A DNA stretch of 64,000 nt from JABDJX01 sp039942715 (GCA_039942715.1 JBDVBY010000011.1:228378-292377), one strand, 5' to 3'. Positions 25,719 through 34,242 are shown, counted from the first letter of the stretch. Program-made: numbers and translations. The notes: a model not told the origin generated them from the letters alone.

Positions 25719-26309
25719 TCAGCTATCAAAAAATGTCTCTAAGTTCTCGGTGTTCTTGATCCAATCTGGTTCAATACCCGTTCCGTGCGCCCGAACTTCC
25801 CTTCCAAGATCGCGAAAGAAGTGCCTGCGCCAACCGTAGGGCACACGAAAAAGACGCTTGGCTGACTTTGGGTCGATCATCTTCTCTTCTATCAACTCGT
25901 AAAGACCCGACCAAAAGTGGACAACACAATCGATCGCCTGAGCTTCAGTTAATCCATCACCTCGGTGCATGGTCTTATGAAAATGCACCAAATGATCCCC
26001 GCTACGCTCTGCTTCATCAGTAAAGCGCAAAAGACCTTCCTCACTATTTTCAAAGCGCGACCAGAAAGAGACAACTTCTTTGCGATACTTTTGCCGCTCG
26101 CCGTCAGGCAGGTTGTACCATTTGTAAATGACACCCTGTGATGGAGCATGCAAAGTCGCGTAGTGTTCCGCGCCATAATAAAAGCGAAATAACTCGTAGG
26201 TGCGCGAAAGCATAATTGAGCGCCTTTGAACCCACCAGAAAGCTGACGAAGCGACAAAGGCAAAAACCGTAGCAATCGCTGCGGCTTCAGCAAAGTAATT
26301 GAAAGTCAT
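25719..26309 (-). CDS. Membrane-anchored protein of unknown function
   Basis: The protein has 196 residues from MTFNYFAEAAAIATVF. One N-terminal helix (about 5-27) is followed by a soluble, tryptophan- and histidine-rich helical domain (EEGLLRFTDEAERSGDHLVHF; IDCVVHFWSGLYELIEEKMI). The layout recalls small DUF4760-type proteins but I cannot assign it. GGGGATCTCTA precedes the ATG. Longer upstream starts translate into repeat sequence and were rejected. The gene stands alone between the fad terminator and the 44-bp repeat. It may be accessory (inference). Confidence 0.65.
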   Translation of the reverse strand: MTFNYFAEAAAIATVFAFVASSAFWWVQRRSIMLSRTYELFRFYYGAEHYATLHAPSQGVIYKWYNLPDGERQKYRKEVVSFWSRFENSEEGLLRFTDEAERSGDHLVHFHKTMHRGDGLTEAQAIDCVVHFWSGLYELIEEKMIDPKSAKRLFRVPYGWRRHFFRDLGREVRAHGTGIEPDWIKNTENLETFFDS

Positions 26310-26640
26310 TAGAGATCCCCAACTCAGTCGTCTAAATCTGTGGACGACGTCGCACAAAAGATCAACGTCGCAAATGCAGAGGCAAAAGATGATCAAAGAG
26401 CGCCAAGTTAACCCTGCAAATCCACCGATATCGCACCTATGCAATACCGACGTCACACCGACGCGATACCGACGTACCGTTCTGCCCGTTACTGCCAATG
26501 GATTAAGGCCGCCTCGAAAGATTCGCGAAAATCATCGTTCTTGGCGTGAACGACCGATTAACCTGCGGCACAAAGGCCGCGTGACATAGGCGCTTGGGGG
26601 CGCTAAAACGCCTCGAAACACGACATTCGGAGCGCCCATC
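26310..26640. other. 331-bp intergenic region with the second 44-bp repeat
   Basis: This divergent gap separates the unknown membrane-protein gene (-) and the cytochrome oxidase subunit IV gene (+). The only clear structure is the 44-bp repeat at 26432-26475. Promoters for both genes are expected; no clear -35/-10 pair was found. Downstream of it a G/C-rich stretch (26589-26617) could form a weak stem with AGGCGC / ACGCCT. Confidence 0.6.
26432..26475 (-). repeat. 44-bp interspersed element, copy 2 (two 22-bp units)
   Basis: Read on the minus strand: ACGTCGGTATCGCGTCGGTG, then a second unit ACGTCGGTATTGCATAGGTG. Copy 1 at 5327-5370 differs at five of 44 positions. It is separated by about 160 bp from each neighbouring gene and is non-coding. 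Confidence 0.8.
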
Positions 26641-26775
26641 ATGGCAGATCATCAGCACGGCGAAATGGACACAACAACTCAGGAAATCGCCTTTAACGGC
26701 TTTATCAAGTGGGTCAAGAACGGCGCCATCGTCAGCATCGGCATCCTGATCTTTCTTGCGATCTTTAACTCGTAG
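26641..26775 (+). CDS. aa3-type cytochrome c oxidase subunit IV
   Basis: The protein has 44 residues. It begins MADHQHGEMDTTTQEIAF, then NGFIKWVKNGAIVSIGI and a single hydrophobic helix to the C-terminus (LIFLAIFNS). This is the tiny fourth subunit of alphaproteobacterial aa3 oxidase (PF07835). One membrane helix packs against subunits I/III; it is not essential in Paracoccus (known). GGAG occurs 10 bp upstream. As usual in Rhodobacterales it is encoded away from the ctaC-E genes, which are not in this window. Confidence 0.92.
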   Translation: MADHQHGEMDTTTQEIAFNGFIKWVKNGAIVSIGILIFLAIFNS

Positions 26776-26834
26776 AGTTAACGCAAGCATCTGATATTAA
26801 GGCCTTTCGCATCCTTCGCGGAAGGCATTAGGGA

Positions 26835-27161
26835 TCATGTGAGCCACGTTAAAATTCCAAACGTGGTCGCTCCTGCAAAAGCACCCCAAAGCATATTGCC
26901 GCGCCACCAAGCGACAGTGACGGTCGCCAAAGCGGCCACCAACCGCACAGGATCTGTCTCGCCACCTGTCGCGTCTGGCCAGACCACCAACGGCGCAATC
27001 AGTCCGGGAATGACTGCCACAGGCGTGTAGCGCAAGTGCCGCAGCACCCAATCTGGCATCTTGCGGTTCCCCACCAAACCCAGAAACGAAAACCGCACCA
27101 GATAAGTGGCAACCGCCATCACGCCAATAATCGTCCATATCTCAGTGTTAGAATACGTCAC
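26835..27161 (-). CDS. azlD: AzlD-type branched-chain amino-acid exporter subunit
   Basis: The protein has 108 residues with four hydrophobic helices. It begins MTYSNTEIWTIIGVMAVATYLVRFSFL, with the typical RFSFL and the LRYTPVAVIPGLIAPL segment (about 43-58). It is the small partner of AzlC in branched-chain amino-acid export (family knowledge). Its start overlaps the azlC stop by 4 bp. Confidence 0.9.
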   Translation of the reverse strand: MTYSNTEIWTIIGVMAVATYLVRFSFLGLVGNRKMPDWVLRHLRYTPVAVIPGLIAPLVVWPDATGGETDPVRLVAALATVTVAWWRGNMLWGAFAGATTFGILTWLT

Positions 27162-27859
27162 AGCGCGCGCCGCCGTTCTATCTCGGCCCCTACTGCCATC
27201 GCCAAAAACGCGGCAAACAGGATGCCAATCCCAGACGGAAGAAACGAAAACGCCATCGCCGCCACGACGGATGTGACTGCAGCGGCCAAATGCGCCAGTG
27301 TCTTCACCATCGGCGCGACAACGGCCAAAAACAGGATTGGCATTGCGAAATCCAACGCGATGCTTTCCGGTAGCGCGCCACCTGCTACCGCGCCAACGTA
27401 GGACCCAATCACCCAGAGTGGTGCCATGACAATGATTGTGCCAACAAAATAGGCGACTCTCTGCGGCACACTCATCTCTGGCGCCGCTTCATACTTCTGA
27501 ATGCTGATTGCGTAGCTGGCGTCAACGTTGATGTAGGCGATCAAAGCGCGTTGCCACAACGGCGCCGCCCCCAGGTGCGGCTGCAGGCTGGCTGAATACA
27601 TCGCCATGCGCAGATTCACCGCCATTGCTGTGGCAATCACCACCCACACCGGGGCTGCCTCGTTCATCATTTGCAGCGCGGTCAGTTGTGACGCACCGGC
27701 AAAGACCACGGTAGAAAACGAGATCACTTGCGCCACGCTCATCCCCGCCTCGGTCGCCACCAACCCAAACAGCACAGCGAACGGAACACCAACAAGGATG
27801 AAGGGCAGACCGGTCAACAGCCCTTCGCGAAAGGCCGATTTAGTGGTGGAGGTGGACAT
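27158..27859 (-). CDS. azlC: AzlC-type branched-chain amino-acid exporter subunit
   Basis: The protein has 233 residues with about seven hydrophobic helices. AzlC signatures are FREGLLTGLPFILVGVPFAVLFG (about 9-31), STVVFAGASQLTALQM and NLRMAMYSASLQPHL, and the helix ending in VDASYAISIQKY. It pairs with AzlD to export leucine-type amino acids. It heads the minus-strand operon, divergent from fdhD with 57 bp between start codons. Confidence 0.92.
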   Translation of the reverse strand: MSTSTTKSAFREGLLTGLPFILVGVPFAVLFGLVATEAGMSVAQVISFSTVVFAGASQLTALQMMNEAAPVWVVIATAMAVNLRMAMYSASLQPHLGAAPLWQRALIAYINVDASYAISIQKYEAAPEMSVPQRVAYFVGTIIVMAPLWVIGSYVGAVAGGALPESIALDFAMPILFLAVVAPMVKTLAHLAAAVTSVVAAMAFSFLPSGIGILFAAFLAMAVGAEIERRRAL

Positions 27860-27916
27860 GGAGAAACCTTAGCCTGTTGCACGAAGTCTAGCGCAGGAAA
27901 ACAGGAGCGGCAAATA

Positions 27917-28795
27917 ATGGGTCGTGATGACAGCCATCAATATCTGATTGCACCAGACCCCGGTGCTGCTCGTTTGACACGCACTGTTGAAGGGGTGGAT
28001 GAAACCGGGTCGATCGCGCAAATCAACGTAGTGGAGGAGCGTCCATTGACGATTTTCCTGAATGGGCAAGAGATCGTGACCGCAATGACAATTGGCGATT
28101 ACCCCGAGTACCTCGCCCTTGGGTTTCTGCGCAATCAAAGCATGCTCTCGGTCGAAGAAACTGTGACCGCCGTCGACTATGACGATGATCTGGAAACCGT
28201 TGTTGTGCGCACGGAAAGCCAGACAACTTATGAAGAAAAGCTTCAGAAAAAGACCCGTACCAGTGGCTGTGCTGTCGGCACAGTGTTTGGCGATATGATG
28301 GAGGGGTTAGAAGCCGTTACCTTGCCTGCCACCCAAGTGCGCACCTCGTGGCTTTATGCGCTTTCAGCCGCCATCAACCGCACGCCATCTCTTTACTTGG
28401 AAGCCGGAGCCATCCACGGCACCGTGCTGTGCCATCAAGACAAGCCATTGGTTTATATGGAGGATGTTGGACGTCACAACGCCGTTGATAAAATCGCTGG
28501 TTGGATGCTCTCCGAGGGTATCACTGGCGAAGACAAGATCATGTACACCACCGGGCGGCTGACGTCTGAAATGGTAATCAAATGCGCTCTGATGGGCATC
28601 CCTGTCCTTGCTTCTCGCTCGGGGTTTACCGCATGGGGCGTTGATATCGCGCGCCAAGTCGGGCTGACCGTGATTGGCCGGATGCGCGGGCAGCGCTTTC
28701 AATGTTTGGCGGGCAATGAGCGGCTTTTGCGCGATATTGACCCAGGCCATGCCGCGCCCGAGGATAAGAAAAGCCGCCGGAAAGGGTCGCTTTGA
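27917..28795 (+). CDS. fdhD: Formate dehydrogenase accessory sulfurtransferase FdhD (single-Cys variant)
   Basis: The protein has 292 residues. FdhD hands sulfur from a cysteine desulfurase to the Mo/W-bis-MGD cofactor of formate dehydrogenase. Family segments are INVVEERPLTIFLNG, ALGFLRNQS, the loop SGCAVG (C118), VYMEDVGRHNAVDKI (about 177-191) and the final SRSGFTAWGVDIARQVGLT. The expected CxxC loop reads C-A-V-G, so the second cysteine is a glycine. ATG 27917 was chosen as the start of similarity; the upstream open frame is non-homologous. No formate dehydrogenase genes lie in the window. Confidence 0.92.
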   Translation: MGRDDSHQYLIAPDPGAARLTRTVEGVDETGSIAQINVVEERPLTIFLNGQEIVTAMTIGDYPEYLALGFLRNQSMLSVEETVTAVDYDDDLETVVVRTESQTTYEEKLQKKTRTSGCAVGTVFGDMMEGLEAVTLPATQVRTSWLYALSAAINRTPSLYLEAGAIHGTVLCHQDKPLVYMEDVGRHNAVDKIAGWMLSEGITGEDKIMYTTGRLTSEMVIKCALMGIPVLASRSGFTAWGVDIARQVGLTVIGRMRGQRFQCLAGNERLLRDIDPGHAAPEDKKSRRKGSL

Positions 28796-28883
28796 CATAA
28801 ACCGCCGTAATGATTGCAGCCCTCTAGGCGCAGGCGTCTAACTGGATTACCGTTGCCAGCAGGATCCACCACCCGAGACATCT

Positions 28884-29420
28884 ATGCCTATCGACCCTTA
28901 CACAATTAAATCCCTCGAACGCGGCGCAGTCCGAGTCTTTACGACCGAGCTTGAACCTGAAGGCGACGCAGCCATCAAACCGCAGAACGTGCATAAACTT
29001 CTGGGTGATGGCGTTACTTTGGTCAGCTCAAAAGTAGAGGTTTTCCCGTCCAAGGTACTGGAAGGAATGGGGCTAACTAAGTACCTAGCGGAAGGCTACG
29101 GTATTCCGGCCGAGGACATGGCAGGCAAAGCCGCCGCTTTAGATGCGCTCAAAGGCCTTGTTATTCTGATCCCATCAACGGCCTTTGGTGGCATCGAACA
29201 GGTGTTAGAGCCAAGCCCCGCGTTGCGCTTTATCGGCACCTTTCATGAGCCGAAGAATGCGCCGCCCAAAAAGATGGCCGAAACCGACGCCGCTAAGGGG
29301 CTGGTGTCTCCGCAATCGCGTGCCGAGTCTAACGCAAAAAGCCAGGTCAGACACTCTTGGATCATCGCCCTTGGTGCATTGGTCATCGCCGCCGCGCTTG
29401 TTCTTTTTGTCGTACTCTGA
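28884..29420 (+). CDS. Tail-anchored protein of unknown function upstream of the pyrC-like gene
   Basis: The protein has 178 residues. The soluble N-terminal domain (about 1-110; YTIKSLERGAVRVFTTELEP, KYLAEGYGIPAEDM, VILIPSTAFGGIEQVLE) precedes a charged linker (about 115-150) and one C-terminal membrane helix (WIIALGALVIAAALVLFVVL, 159-178). The topology is a tail anchor with the bulk in the cytoplasm (inference). It ends 15 bp before the pyrC-like start, so the two are probably one operon. Not recognised further. Confidence 0.75.
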   Translation: MPIDPYTIKSLERGAVRVFTTELEPEGDAAIKPQNVHKLLGDGVTLVSSKVEVFPSKVLEGMGLTKYLAEGYGIPAEDMAGKAAALDALKGLVILIPSTAFGGIEQVLEPSPALRFIGTFHEPKNAPPKKMAETDAAKGLVSPQSRAESNAKSQVRHSWIIALGALVIAAALVLFVVL

Positions 29421-29435
29421 CACATCACAGAATTG

Positions 29436-30701
29436 ATGACCGATCTGCTTTTCACCAACGCACGCCTGATCGACCCTGAAAAGGGAACCGACGTTGTTGG
29501 CACATTGGGCGTGAAGGACGGATGCATCGTCGCCGCCCAAGGCATGGACGGGGCCACGCAGATTGAGTGTGATGGCAAGTGTCTGGCCCCAGGGATCGTT
29601 GATATCGGTGTGAAGGTCTCTGAACCCGGCGAGCGTCACAAAGAAAGCTTTCGCAGCGCTGGACGTGCCGCTGCCGCAGGTGGTGTGACCACAATTGTCA
29701 CGCGTCCCGACACGCTTCCAGCAATCGATACACCAGAAGTCCTAGAATTCGTCCGTCGCCGCGCCAACGAGGCCGCGCCTGTGCACGTCTTGCCGATGGC
29801 GGCAATGACACGTGGGCGCTTGGGTCAGGAAATGGCTGAGATTGGTTTTCTGCAAGATGCTGGTGCCGTGGCTTTCACTGATTGCGATAACGTGGTGACC
29901 AGCACAAAGGTTTTTGCCCGCTGCCTAACCTATGCCGCCTCGCTGAACGCTCTGATCATCGCCCACCCGCAAGAGCCGATCCTATCCGCAGGCGCCGTCG
30001 CCACATCAGGTAAATTTGCGGCCCTCAAAGGTCTGCCGTCAGTGTCACCGATGGCCGAGCGCATGGGACTTGATCGCGATCTGGCGATTGTTGAAATGAC
30101 CGGCGCGCGCTATCACGCGGATCAGATCACCACGGCACGCAGCCTTGCACGACTGGCGCGCGCCAAAGACTCAGGTCTTGATGTGACCGCTGGTGTGTCT
30201 ATCCACCATCTGACACTGAACGAACTCGACGTTGGCGACTATCGCACCTTCTTCAAGGTAAAACCGCCGCTGCGCTCGGAAGATGACCGTTTGGCGGCTG
30301 TCGAAGCGCTCGCCTCGGGCATGATCGACGTGGTGTCTTCCATGCACACCCCACAAGATGAAGAATCCAAGCGCCTGCCTTTTGAAGAGGCTGCATCGGG
30401 TGCCATCGCACTTGAAACACTGCTGCCCGCCGCCATGCGTCTCGTTCACAACAATCACATGGATTTACCCACATTGTGGCGGGCCTTGGCGCTGTCGCCT
30501 GCCAAACGTCTCAACCTTGACTGCGGCCGCCTGAAACCCGGCGCACCAGCGGATCTGGTTCTGTTCGATCCAAACGCACCCTTTGTGCTAGACCGTTCGA
30601 AACTTCTGTCAAAATCCAAAAACACACCCTTTGACGAAGCCCGCATGGAAGGCCGCGTTATCAGCACATGGGTCGACGGCCAACGGGTGTTTGGCAGATG
30701 A
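29436..30701 (+). CDS. pyrC: Dihydroorotase homologue lacking metal/catalytic residues (PyrC/PyrX-type)
   Basis: The protein has 421 residues with a full amidohydrolase-like fold. The normal zinc motif HxH after PGxxD is replaced by G58-V-K60 (PGIVDIGVKVSEPG), and the catalytic aspartate region TDHAPH reads SMHTPQ (Met303 in place of Asp). His177 (IIAHPQEP) and the His257-258 pair remain. It should not be a working dihydroorotase. Such degenerate subunits assemble with aspartate transcarbamoylase in several proteobacteria (known for pseudomonads). ATG 29436 was preferred to an adjoining TTG. It overlaps plsY by 4 bp. Confidence 0.9.
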   Translation: MTDLLFTNARLIDPEKGTDVVGTLGVKDGCIVAAQGMDGATQIECDGKCLAPGIVDIGVKVSEPGERHKESFRSAGRAAAAGGVTTIVTRPDTLPAIDTPEVLEFVRRRANEAAPVHVLPMAAMTRGRLGQEMAEIGFLQDAGAVAFTDCDNVVTSTKVFARCLTYAASLNALIIAHPQEPILSAGAVATSGKFAALKGLPSVSPMAERMGLDRDLAIVEMTGARYHADQITTARSLARLARAKDSGLDVTAGVSIHHLTLNELDVGDYRTFFKVKPPLRSEDDRLAAVEALASGMIDVVSSMHTPQDEESKRLPFEEAASGAIALETLLPAAMRLVHNNHMDLPTLWRALALSPAKRLNLDCGRLKPGAPADLVLFDPNAPFVLDRSKLLSKSKNTPFDEARMEGRVISTWVDGQRVFGR

Positions 30702-31315
30702 CTCTGTTCGGTCTCTTTCAAACCAGCCCGTTGATCCTTCTGTTGGTTGGCGTCGCCGCCTATCTGCTTGGCTCGGTCTCTTTCGGGCTGATCATCTCAA
30801 AGCTCTTCGGCCTTGCTGACCCGCGCTCCATCGGCTCCGGGAACATCGGCGCAACCAACGTCCTGCGCAGCGGCTCGAAACCTGCCGCCCTGCTCACCGT
30901 TCTGTTGGATGGCGCAAAAGGTGGCGTTGCTGTCCTCATCGCACGCGCACTTTTCGCTGACGATGCAGCGCAAGTCGCCGGCCTTTGCGCCTTTCTCGGC
31001 CACCTCTATCCAGTCTGGCTTAAATTCAAAGGCGGCAAAGGTGTTGCCACCTTCTTTGGTACACTTCTTGCCCTTGCATGGCCACTCGGCCTAATTGCGC
31101 TGGCCATCTGGCTGGTCACGTTCCTTGCCTTCCGCTACTCGTCGCTCGCCGCACTCGTCGCCGCATGTATCCTTCCGCCTTTCGCAATGGTCACCGGGTA
31201 TCTATCGATCTCGATGGTTGTTTTGATCATGTGCGGCCTAGTTATCTACAAACACCGCGAAAACATGGAACGCCTCAAGGCGGGCACCGAATCAAAATTC
31301 ACGCGCAAGAAATGA
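30698..31315 (+). CDS. plsY: Glycerol-3-phosphate acyltransferase PlsY
   Basis: The protein has 205 residues with about five membrane helices. It acylates glycerol-3-phosphate with acyl-phosphate, the first membrane-phospholipid step. The three conserved loops are all visible: GSGNIGATNVLR, FKGGKGVATFFG (about 110-121) and YKHRENMERLKAGTE near the C-terminus. The start at the ATG overlapping the pyrC-like stop (ATGA) gives the normal length; the upstream methionine would add 10 residues. The next gene also overlaps by 4 bp. Confidence 0.96.
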   Translation: MTLFGLFQTSPLILLLVGVAAYLLGSVSFGLIISKLFGLADPRSIGSGNIGATNVLRSGSKPAALLTVLLDGAKGGVAVLIARALFADDAAQVAGLCAFLGHLYPVWLKFKGGKGVATFFGTLLALAWPLGLIALAIWLVTFLAFRYSSLAALVAACILPPFAMVTGYLSISMVVLIMCGLVIYKHRENMERLKAGTESKFTRKK

Positions 31316-31581
31316 GCACCGCCTCGCCTGCTTTTATCAAAGCCTTCGACGCGATGCCTTTGGGCGGATACGGCGGTAGCTTTGAGGGCAAACGCTATCG
31401 CATCACGAAAACTGCCATGGCCACGGGGCGCTCTCAAAAACTGGAAGCCGAAGAGCTTGGCGGCAACGATTACATCAGCTTCAACGTCTATCGTTTGTCC
31501 GGGGGCGAGCCGTTGTTGAAGCCTTGCGAAATGTCCGCCGACAAGGTGATCGCCTTTGTTGAAGGTGTTGTGGTCGATTAG
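31312..31581 (+). CDS. Small conserved protein of unknown function
   Basis: The protein has 89 residues. MSTASPAFIKAFDAMPLGGY is followed by FEGKRYRITKTAMATGRSQKL, LGGNDYISFNVYRL and LKPCEMSADKVIAFVEGVVV. No membrane helix or known motif. The pattern is a small alpha/beta domain. It overlaps plsY by 4 bp at its start and shares its TAG with the stop of the convergent gene (TTAG). Perhaps restricted to roseobacters; function unknown. Confidence 0.75.
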   Translation: MSTASPAFIKAFDAMPLGGYGGSFEGKRYRITKTAMATGRSQKLEAEELGGNDYISFNVYRLSGGEPLLKPCEMSADKVIAFVEGVVVD

Positions 31582-32054
31582 AACGCGAGCGCGACCAACC
31601 ACATGCCAAGTGCAAAAACCGTATGTGCGACCAGCCCGAAACAGCGCACCTTCATCGGATTTGGCGTCTTTGAAGCGGCCCATCCAAGCCCCATGCCCGG
31701 TTGCAACAAGAACCAGCCAGCCGCGATTGTGATTAAGCTGAAAATCCAAACCGTCAGAAAATCTGGCTTTCCGATCCAGACAACACCCGCAAGCAACACA
31801 AAAATAATGCCGTAAAGGATGCCAACTCCATAGTGCAGAAACCATCCAAGCGCCAATTCACCGCGCACAGGCGCAAGTGCTCCGATGTCATTGTGAAAAA
31901 TGCGGCCTCTGAACACATGCGCAAACCAACGCCCTGGCATTGCCCAATTTGGAAACGGGGCCACGCCAAACTTGGACAAAACAAACGCCCAGATATCCAT
32001 GGCGACAGTGCCGCCAAGGCCCATCAGGGCGCCTACGATGACCAAAAACCCCAT
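31578..32054 (-). CDS. DUF2938 family membrane protein
   Basis: The protein has 158 residues with four hydrophobic helices. It resembles DUF2938 (MGLGGTVAMDIWAF at the start; PNWAMPGRWFAHVFRGRIFHNDI; WFLHYGVGILYGIIF; WFLLQPGMGLGWAASKTPNP). Function unknown. The ATG at 32054 was chosen; the other in-frame start is a TTG inside gshA. It starts 1 bp after the gshA stop codon and is probably cotranscribed with gshA. Confidence 0.82.
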   Translation of the reverse strand: MGFLVIVGALMGLGGTVAMDIWAFVLSKFGVAPFPNWAMPGRWFAHVFRGRIFHNDIGALAPVRGELALGWFLHYGVGILYGIIFVLLAGVVWIGKPDFLTVWIFSLITIAAGWFLLQPGMGLGWAASKTPNPMKVRCFGLVAHTVFALGMWLVALAF

Positions 32055-32055
32055 G

Positions 32056-33426
32056 TTAGTAACTATATTCTTCAAACACGCGGGTCACATCGCCTTGCCA
32101 GTCGCTTTCAAACCGCCGGATCAATTCATCGGCAGGCACCTCGCCACTTTCCAGACTGTCTTTCAATGCGTTCAGAAAATGAGTTTCGTCAGGCAGTAAC
32201 CCACCCGCGCCCGGCATGGCACGCGCGCGCAACCCCGCTTCGGCAATCTCCACAACTTGCCCTGCGAGCGCGCGCATATTCACTCCGGCGACATCTGCAT
32301 GCAGCCCATCGACGGAGGCCGCCACGCGCAATTCCTCGCGCGTTTCCTGATCCCAATCTTTACACAGATCCCAGGCCGCATCCAAAGCGCCCTGATCATA
32401 CATCAAGCCAACCCAGAACGCGGGAAGCGCACAAAGCCTGCGCCAAGGGCCACCATCCGCCCCGCGCATTTCGATAAACTTCTTAATCCGCGCCTCGGGG
32501 AACAGTGTCGTCAGGTGATCGCCCCAATCTGAAAGCGTTGGCACCTCACCGGGCAACGCAGGCAGCTTGCCTTTCATGAAATCGCGGAAAGACATCCCCA
32601 AAGCATCAATGTATTTCCCATCGCGATAGACAAAATACATCGGCACATCGAGCGCGTAATCGACCCACGCCTCAAACCCAAAGCCGTCGTCAAACACAAA
32701 CGGCAGCATGCCGGTGCGGTCCGCATCCAGATCGCGCCAAATGCGCGAACGCCACGATTTGTGACCATTCAGCTTGCCTTCGAAAAACGGCGAATTGGCA
32801 AATAAAGCGGTCGCCACAGGCTGCAATGCAAAAGCCACACGCAGTTTTTTCACCATGTCAGGCTCGGATGCATAATCAAGGTTCACCTGCACCGTGCAGG
32901 TCCGGCGCATCATCTGCCGCCCATGCGTGCCGACCTTTTGCATGTAAGCATCCATCAGCTTGTAACGCCCTTTGGGCATCAACGGCATGTCATCGTGGCT
33001 CCAATGCGGTGCCGCGCCGAGGCCTATGAACCGTGCACCAATCTCATCGGCAACGGACTGAACCTCGCGCAGATGCACATTCACTTCATCACAAGTCTGG
33101 TGGATCGTCTCCAGAGGCGCTCCTGACAATTCCAATTGTCCACCTGGCTCCAAAGACACGTTCGCTCCATCCTTGGTCAACCCAATGATATTTCCACCTT
33201 CTTCGACTGGCGCCCAATCATACCGTTCGCGAAGTCCCTCCAACACAGCCTTGATCGAGCGCGCGCCATCATAGGGCAGCGGCATCAAACTGTCTTTACA
33301 GTACCCAAACTTCTCATGCTCGGTTCCAATGCGCCAATCTGACTTGGGTTTGCACCCATCCGACAGATACTCAGCCAATTGTTCGGGCCGCTCAATGGGG
33401 CCACCGCCGGTTTGTGGAATAGACAT
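32056..33426 (-). CDS. gshA: Glutamate-cysteine ligase, plant/alphaproteobacterial type (GCS2)
   Basis: The protein has 456 residues. It catalyses ATP-dependent formation of gamma-glutamylcysteine, the first step of glutathione synthesis. Class-2 motifs are present: WRIGTEHEKFGY (about 31-42), GANVSLEPGGQLELSGAPLE (about 98-117), MRRTCTVQVNLDYASE (about 177-192), and the C-terminal segments EMRGADGGPWRRLCALPAFWVGL. Two GST genes in the window use its product. A repeat element lies about 92 bp upstream. Confidence 0.95.
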   Translation of the reverse strand: MSIPQTGGGPIERPEQLAEYLSDGCKPKSDWRIGTEHEKFGYCKDSLMPLPYDGARSIKAVLEGLRERYDWAPVEEGGNIIGLTKDGANVSLEPGGQLELSGAPLETIHQTCDEVNVHLREVQSVADEIGARFIGLGAAPHWSHDDMPLMPKGRYKLMDAYMQKVGTHGRQMMRRTCTVQVNLDYASEPDMVKKLRVAFALQPVATALFANSPFFEGKLNGHKSWRSRIWRDLDADRTGMLPFVFDDGFGFEAWVDYALDVPMYFVYRDGKYIDALGMSFRDFMKGKLPALPGEVPTLSDWGDHLTTLFPEARIKKFIEMRGADGGPWRRLCALPAFWVGLMYDQGALDAAWDLCKDWDQETREELRVAASVDGLHADVAGVNMRALAGQVVEIAEAGLRARAMPGAGGLLPDETHFLNALKDSLESGEVPADELIRRFESDWQGDVTRVFEEYSY

Positions 33427-33518
33427 CCGCGCTCACTTTCGAAAATGCATCACCTGCGTCTTGCCGCCAAGCCTCATCTAAAGTCAATGCACGCCCATCT
33501 CTGCTCAGACGCACCAAA

Positions 33519-33541
33519 CTTCATCTATTCAAATAACTTTG
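33519..33541 (-). repeat. Extragenic element (AATAGATGAAG type), copy 4
   Basis: Plus strand ACTTCATCTATTCAAATAAC. The 12-base core is identical to that of copies 3 and 5. It lies between the gshA start and the yqgE stop, both on the minus strand. Confidence 0.7.
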
Positions 33542-33554
33542 GACAAAAGAAGGG

Positions 33555-34127
33555 TTAGGCGCGGCCTGCTGTTTCTGACAGCATCAGGGCATCGACGCCA
33601 AGTGTATTGAGCGCTGCTGACCACTTTGTGTCATCTTGCGCATCGAAAACCAGTTCGGGAACCGCATCGCAGGTCAGCCAGCCATTTTGCAGAATTTCTG
33701 ATTCGAGCTGACCAGGGCCCCAACCTGCGTACCCAAGCGCCAAAAGTGCGGAAGACGGGCCGTCGCCGTTTGCGATCTCTTCAAGAATATCGAGCGTGGC
33801 GGTCATTCCAAAGGCATCACTGACCCTTAACGTGGCCTCGTTCGAAAGGTAATCGCCGGAATGCAGAACAAAGCCGCGCCCGTTTTCTACGGGGCCACCG
33901 AAGTGGACACGGATGTCACGGATGGGAGGCTTCACATCGATTTCCAGCTGTGTGAGCAAGGATTTGAATTCCAATTCTGGCGTTGGTTTATTGATGACTA
34001 GACCAAGCGCGCCCTCATCTGAGTGCGCGCAAAGGAACACGACGCTTTTGTCAAAACGCGGGTCTTCCATGCCGGGCATGGCGATCAAAAGCTTGCCTTC
34101 CAGGCTTTGCATCTGAGTCTCAGTCAT
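33555..34127 (-). CDS. YqgE/AlgH family protein (UPF0301)
   Basis: The protein has 190 residues and is a full-length YqgE: MQSLEGKLLIAMPGMEDPRFDKSVVFLCAHSDEGALGLVIN, then VHFGGPVENGRGFVLHSGDY and LALGYAGWGPGQLESEILQNGWL. The family is widely conserved and has no settled molecular role; AlgH was named for effects on alginate in Pseudomonas. Start at MTETQ; upstream residues are unrelated. It is divergent from the DsbD-like gene. Confidence 0.93.
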   Translation of the reverse strand: MTETQMQSLEGKLLIAMPGMEDPRFDKSVVFLCAHSDEGALGLVINKPTPELEFKSLLTQLEIDVKPPIRDIRVHFGGPVENGRGFVLHSGDYLSNEATLRVSDAFGMTATLDILEEIANGDGPSSALLALGYAGWGPGQLESEILQNGWLTCDAVPELVFDAQDDTKWSAALNTLGVDALMLSETAGRA

Positions 34128-34242
34128 AGGCAAGAGGATGGGGTGAAGTGCGGGGGGCTTCAAGGGTTGTAAAAGCCACTGTCACAATCGGGCACCTGAA
34201 TGTGATTTCCATGTGTGCAAGTGCGAGCCTTATCTAGGCGTT

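Noticed and set aside
25706..25722. T-arm-like stem-loop (CTGAG TTCAATT CCCAG on the minus strand) just outside the orphan gene
   Set aside because: It has 5-7-5 geometry and the TTCAATT loop of a tRNA, but no acceptor strand, CCA or other arms follow; a tRNA remnant or att site cannot be supported.
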